A DNA stretch of 10,587 nt, taken from NCBI GenBank assembly GCA_001953115.1, contig LSSL01004439.1:1-10587 (forward strand), in the 5' to 3' direction. Shown here piece by piece: positions 9,270 through 10,587 of the stretch. The notes under the pieces were generated by a model that saw only the letters and a program-made list of their open reading frames with translations, searched no databases and was not told the DNA's origin. Position 1 is the first letter of the stretch; the number at the start of each line of letters is the position of its first letter. The translations under genes and the position numbers were made by a program. The stretch is from Smittium mucronatum. Taxonomy: Eukaryota; Kickxellomycota; Harpellomycetes; Harpellales; Legeriomycetaceae.

Positions 9270-9881
9270 TTATTTCCGCTTGATTTCATGGCAAGGCAGT
9301 TCTGAAAACAGTTTGTATTTAGGGTTAGCCAAAAGTCGGCGTGAGTTCCCGCACCTCAAGCAACTAATTTCAGTAAATTCGCCGTACCCAACATCTAGAA
9401 TTTTTTTTTTTTAAAAAAAATAGATGGCTATTAAATATACTTTTTTGAAACAAAAAAAGAAAATGAGGGGGGGGGGGTTTATACTTTTTATTCTTGTTTT
9501 GCTCGAGATGTACGGCAATAGGGGCGCCTGGCACGTTTTGCAAATCGATCGCTTGATTGAGGGATCGAGTCTAAGAACAGACTTTTTGCTAATATCAAGC
9601 ATCGTCTTGTTGTAGAAACGAGCAAGCGGGACCAGGTCGCTCTCTTTGAGCCGGGACGAGCGTCGAATAGCTCGCTTTGCCTTACTGGCAACTGGTTCAA
9701 GTCCGCAACTAGTATTTGGAATTTCGGGTTTGGAATTCGTAGGTGTGGAATTGGGAGGTTGGGTATGGGTGGGAGCGGCTGGAGTTTGGGCAAGGAGGAT
9801 GGATGCCTGGTACAGAAAGTTCATTCTTTCGTACAGTTCGCGGTTGACCAGGGAATCGGAACCTTTATCCTTCTTGCCCAT
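9270..9881 (-). CDS. RPP21: RNase P/MRP zinc-ribbon subunit Rpp21/Rpr2, two exons, complete
   Basis: Exon 1 is 9881-9485 and exon 2 is 9394-9270, read on the minus strand (522 bases, 173 residues). The intron 9484-9395 (90 bases) begins GTATAA and ends TTCTAG. The protein is the Rpp21/Rpr2/Snm1 subunit of RNase P (and probably RNase MRP), which helps bind the catalytic RNA and pre-tRNA in the nucleus. The family N-terminus is clear: a basic lead (MGKKDKG), then ERMNFLYQAS (18-27). LARFY (86-90) begins the helix before the metal site, followed by SVLRLDPSIKRSICKTC with Cys114 and Cys117. The second zinc pair, Cys144 and Cys147 in SCLRCG, lies in exon 2 with NPKYKLFSE after it. A low-complexity segment rich in Pro, Thr and Ser, then Arg/Lys (about 33-85) stands where human RPP21 has only a few residues. 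Yeast Snm1, the MRP-specific paralogue, is the main alternative. The gene converges on LDAH, with 50 bases between stops. Confidence 0.92.
9395..9484 (-). other. RPP21 intron with C11 run beside the donor
   Basis: On the minus strand GTATAAA is followed within eight bases by a run of 11 C (G run at 9467-9477 on the plus strand). Near the acceptor lie a run of A and T homopolymers (plus-strand T12 at 9401-9412 joined to A8 at 9413-9420) and TTCTAG. Without splicing, the frame runs through proline codons into a stop and lacks the second cysteine pair. Confidence 0.88.
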
Positions 9882-9975
9882 CCTTTCTCTTGTTTTTGTA
9901 TTTTGCTGCTAGAGGTGGGATTAGGGGAGCTGGTTTTTTGGTGTTTTCCAGCCAAGAAGCAGAATCGCATTACAG

Positions 9976-9984
9976 TTTATATAA
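9976..9984 (-). promoter_or_regulatory. TATA-like site upstream of RPP21
   Basis: Read on the minus strand, 9984-9975 is TTATATAAAC, the same decamer as upstream of LDAH. It lies roughly 95 to 100 bases before the RPP21 start codon, in otherwise moderately GC-rich sequence, which makes it more noticeable than the LDAH copy. Confidence 0.4.
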
Positions 9985-10001
9985 GTCCTTTTGGGGAGAA
10001 G

Positions 10002-10028
10002 AGTGACTGGAGCGACTGGAGTGACTGG
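10002..10028. repeat. Three tandem copies of a 9-base unit
   Basis: AGTGACTGG, AGCGACTGG and AGTGACTGG follow one another without gaps, with one base differing in the middle copy. In frame the unit reads Ser-Asp-Trp on the plus strand or Pro-Val-Thr/Ala on the minus strand. Confidence 0.9.
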
Positions 10029-10070
10029 AGAGGGAATGGGCAGGAACGATCGACCCCAGATCCAGCTGCA

Positions 10071-10125
10071 ATTGGGCTGGTGTTGTGAGGACCAATTGAG
10101 TGCATTTGGCCTATTTGTATCCAAT
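10071..10125. promoter_or_regulatory. Cluster of three CCAAT motifs between divergent genes
   Basis: CCAAT occurs on the plus strand at 10092-10096 and 10121-10125, and on the minus strand as ATTGG at 10071-10075. CCAAT boxes are bound by the NF-Y/HAP complex in fungi and animals. The cluster sits about 190 bases from the RPP21 start and about 380 bases from the start of the exosome gene. Confidence 0.35.
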
Positions 10126-10501
10126 AAACAGTGCTCAAACGCGCCTTTCTAAGAATCGGAAAAAATTACTGAAAAAAAAAAAAAAATTTTAAAACTAAAG
10201 CAGACAGAAATTAAATGAACAGACATTCAAGTTTCTTGTAGCTGAGCCACTAAATAAAACCTCATTAAATCGTATGTATGGTTTAGTGTTTGGGTAATTC
10301 GGAAAACTAGCAAAAGAAAAATTTAAACAAGAAACTTTTTTACCTCAAAAGTACGCAACGATATCCCAACCATTATTATTTATTTTTTTTCCAGGTCCAT
10401 CTCAACTTTTGCACGAAATCAAATAGTAGCCGATCCGCAGTCTTTTTTTTTTTCTTTTTTCTTTTTTACAAGTGGAAAAAGAGGGGGGGTGGAGAGAAAA
10501 A

Positions 10502-10587
10502 ATGGAATTGTCGCTGAACAACAATGTGTTCTTGCTAGAGTCAATAAAGAAAGGGTTCCGGGTCGATGGCCGGGGCATCTACGATCA
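10502..10587 (+). CDS. RRP45: Exosome RNase PH-ring subunit, N-terminus only, RRP45-like
   Basis: Twenty-eight codons are visible before the window ends. The peptide runs MELSLNNN, then VFLLESIKKGFRVDGRG, then IYD. The pattern of a hydrophobic FLL-x-x-I helix followed by R-x-DGR is the N-terminal signature of RNase PH-fold exosome subunits, and the pairing FLL..I....R.DGR..YD fits Rrp45 (EXOSC9) best. Rrp42 (EXOSC7), which often reads RVDGRG, is the main alternative. The product would be a catalytically inactive ring subunit of the nuclear and cytoplasmic 3'-to-5' exosome. The start is the first ATG of an open frame and matches the family N-terminus. A pyrimidine tract and a G7 run lie directly upstream. 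Confidence 0.68.
   Translation, partial: MELSLNNNVFLLESIKKGFRVDGRGIYD

Larger units (their letters stand above)
9882..10501. other. Divergent intergenic region, no gene supported
   Basis: This stretch separates RPP21 from the exosome-like gene. Its RPP21-proximal half is GC-richer. Frames open on both strands there (plus to 10088, minus 10124-9921), but neither resembles a family I know and they overlap each other. It contains a 9-base triple repeat, the TATA-like and CCAAT sites, an A14 run near 10171-10184, T-rich tracts at 10442-10466 and a G7 run at 10483-10489 just before the downstream ATG. Confidence 0.6.

Noticed and set aside
9693..9703. GGTTCAAGTCC, a perfect match to a tRNA B box on the plus strand.
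   Set aside because: It lies inside RPP21 coding sequence, and no A box, acceptor stem or cloverleaf can be drawn around it.
9424..9912. Plus-strand frames opposite RPP21 (9424-9615, 9646-9912).
   Set aside because: They lie antisense to RPP21 exon 1 and its intron and depend on its codon pattern; no family is recognisable.

Overview
The window looks like nuclear DNA of an AT-rich eukaryote, most likely a fungus. The evidence is short AT-rich spliceosomal introns (59 to 194 bases) with GT...AG ends, no operons or ribosome binding sites, and three ordinary housekeeping genes with fungal/metazoan-type architecture. The fungal assignment is inference; no ribosomal RNA or other lineage marker is present.

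The layout is sharply two-part. Bases 1 to about 7000 are a gene desert. Lines I counted by eye run about 13 to 23 percent G+C. It holds homopolymer tracts, two separate tandem duplications that both have a 41-base period, a 10-base microsatellite, a G-rich island at 3304-3324, and a less AT-rich island at about 5215-5430. I can support no gene in it. Bases 7000 to 7600 are a transition zone with one coding-like stretch of unknown nature (7005-7244) and a 25-base tandem repeat.

Bases 7650 to 10587 are a compact gene island (about 45 percent G+C in a coding line I counted). (1) LDAH, plus strand, 7708-9219: a complete six-exon gene for a lipid-droplet-associated serine hydrolase of 314 residues, rebuilt here by splicing. 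(2) RPP21/RPR2, minus strand, 9881-9270: a complete two-exon gene for the zinc-ribbon subunit of RNase P/MRP, 173 residues. (3) The first 28 codons of a gene on the plus strand from 10502, cut by the window end, which look like the exosome ring subunit RRP45 (EXOSC9).

LDAH and RPP21 converge with only 50 bases between stop codons, so their 3' untranslated regions must abut or overlap. RPP21 and the exosome gene diverge from a roughly 620-base intergenic region with three CCAAT motifs. Both act in non-coding RNA processing (tRNA/rRNA 5' processing and 3' trimming), so shared control is plausible. LDAH belongs to neutral-lipid metabolism and has no obvious functional link to them. LDAH and RPP21 share an identical TATA-like decamer upstream of their start codons. 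I found no novel multi-gene system; the points of most interest are the intron structures, the inserted segment in RPP21, and the nature of the desert.
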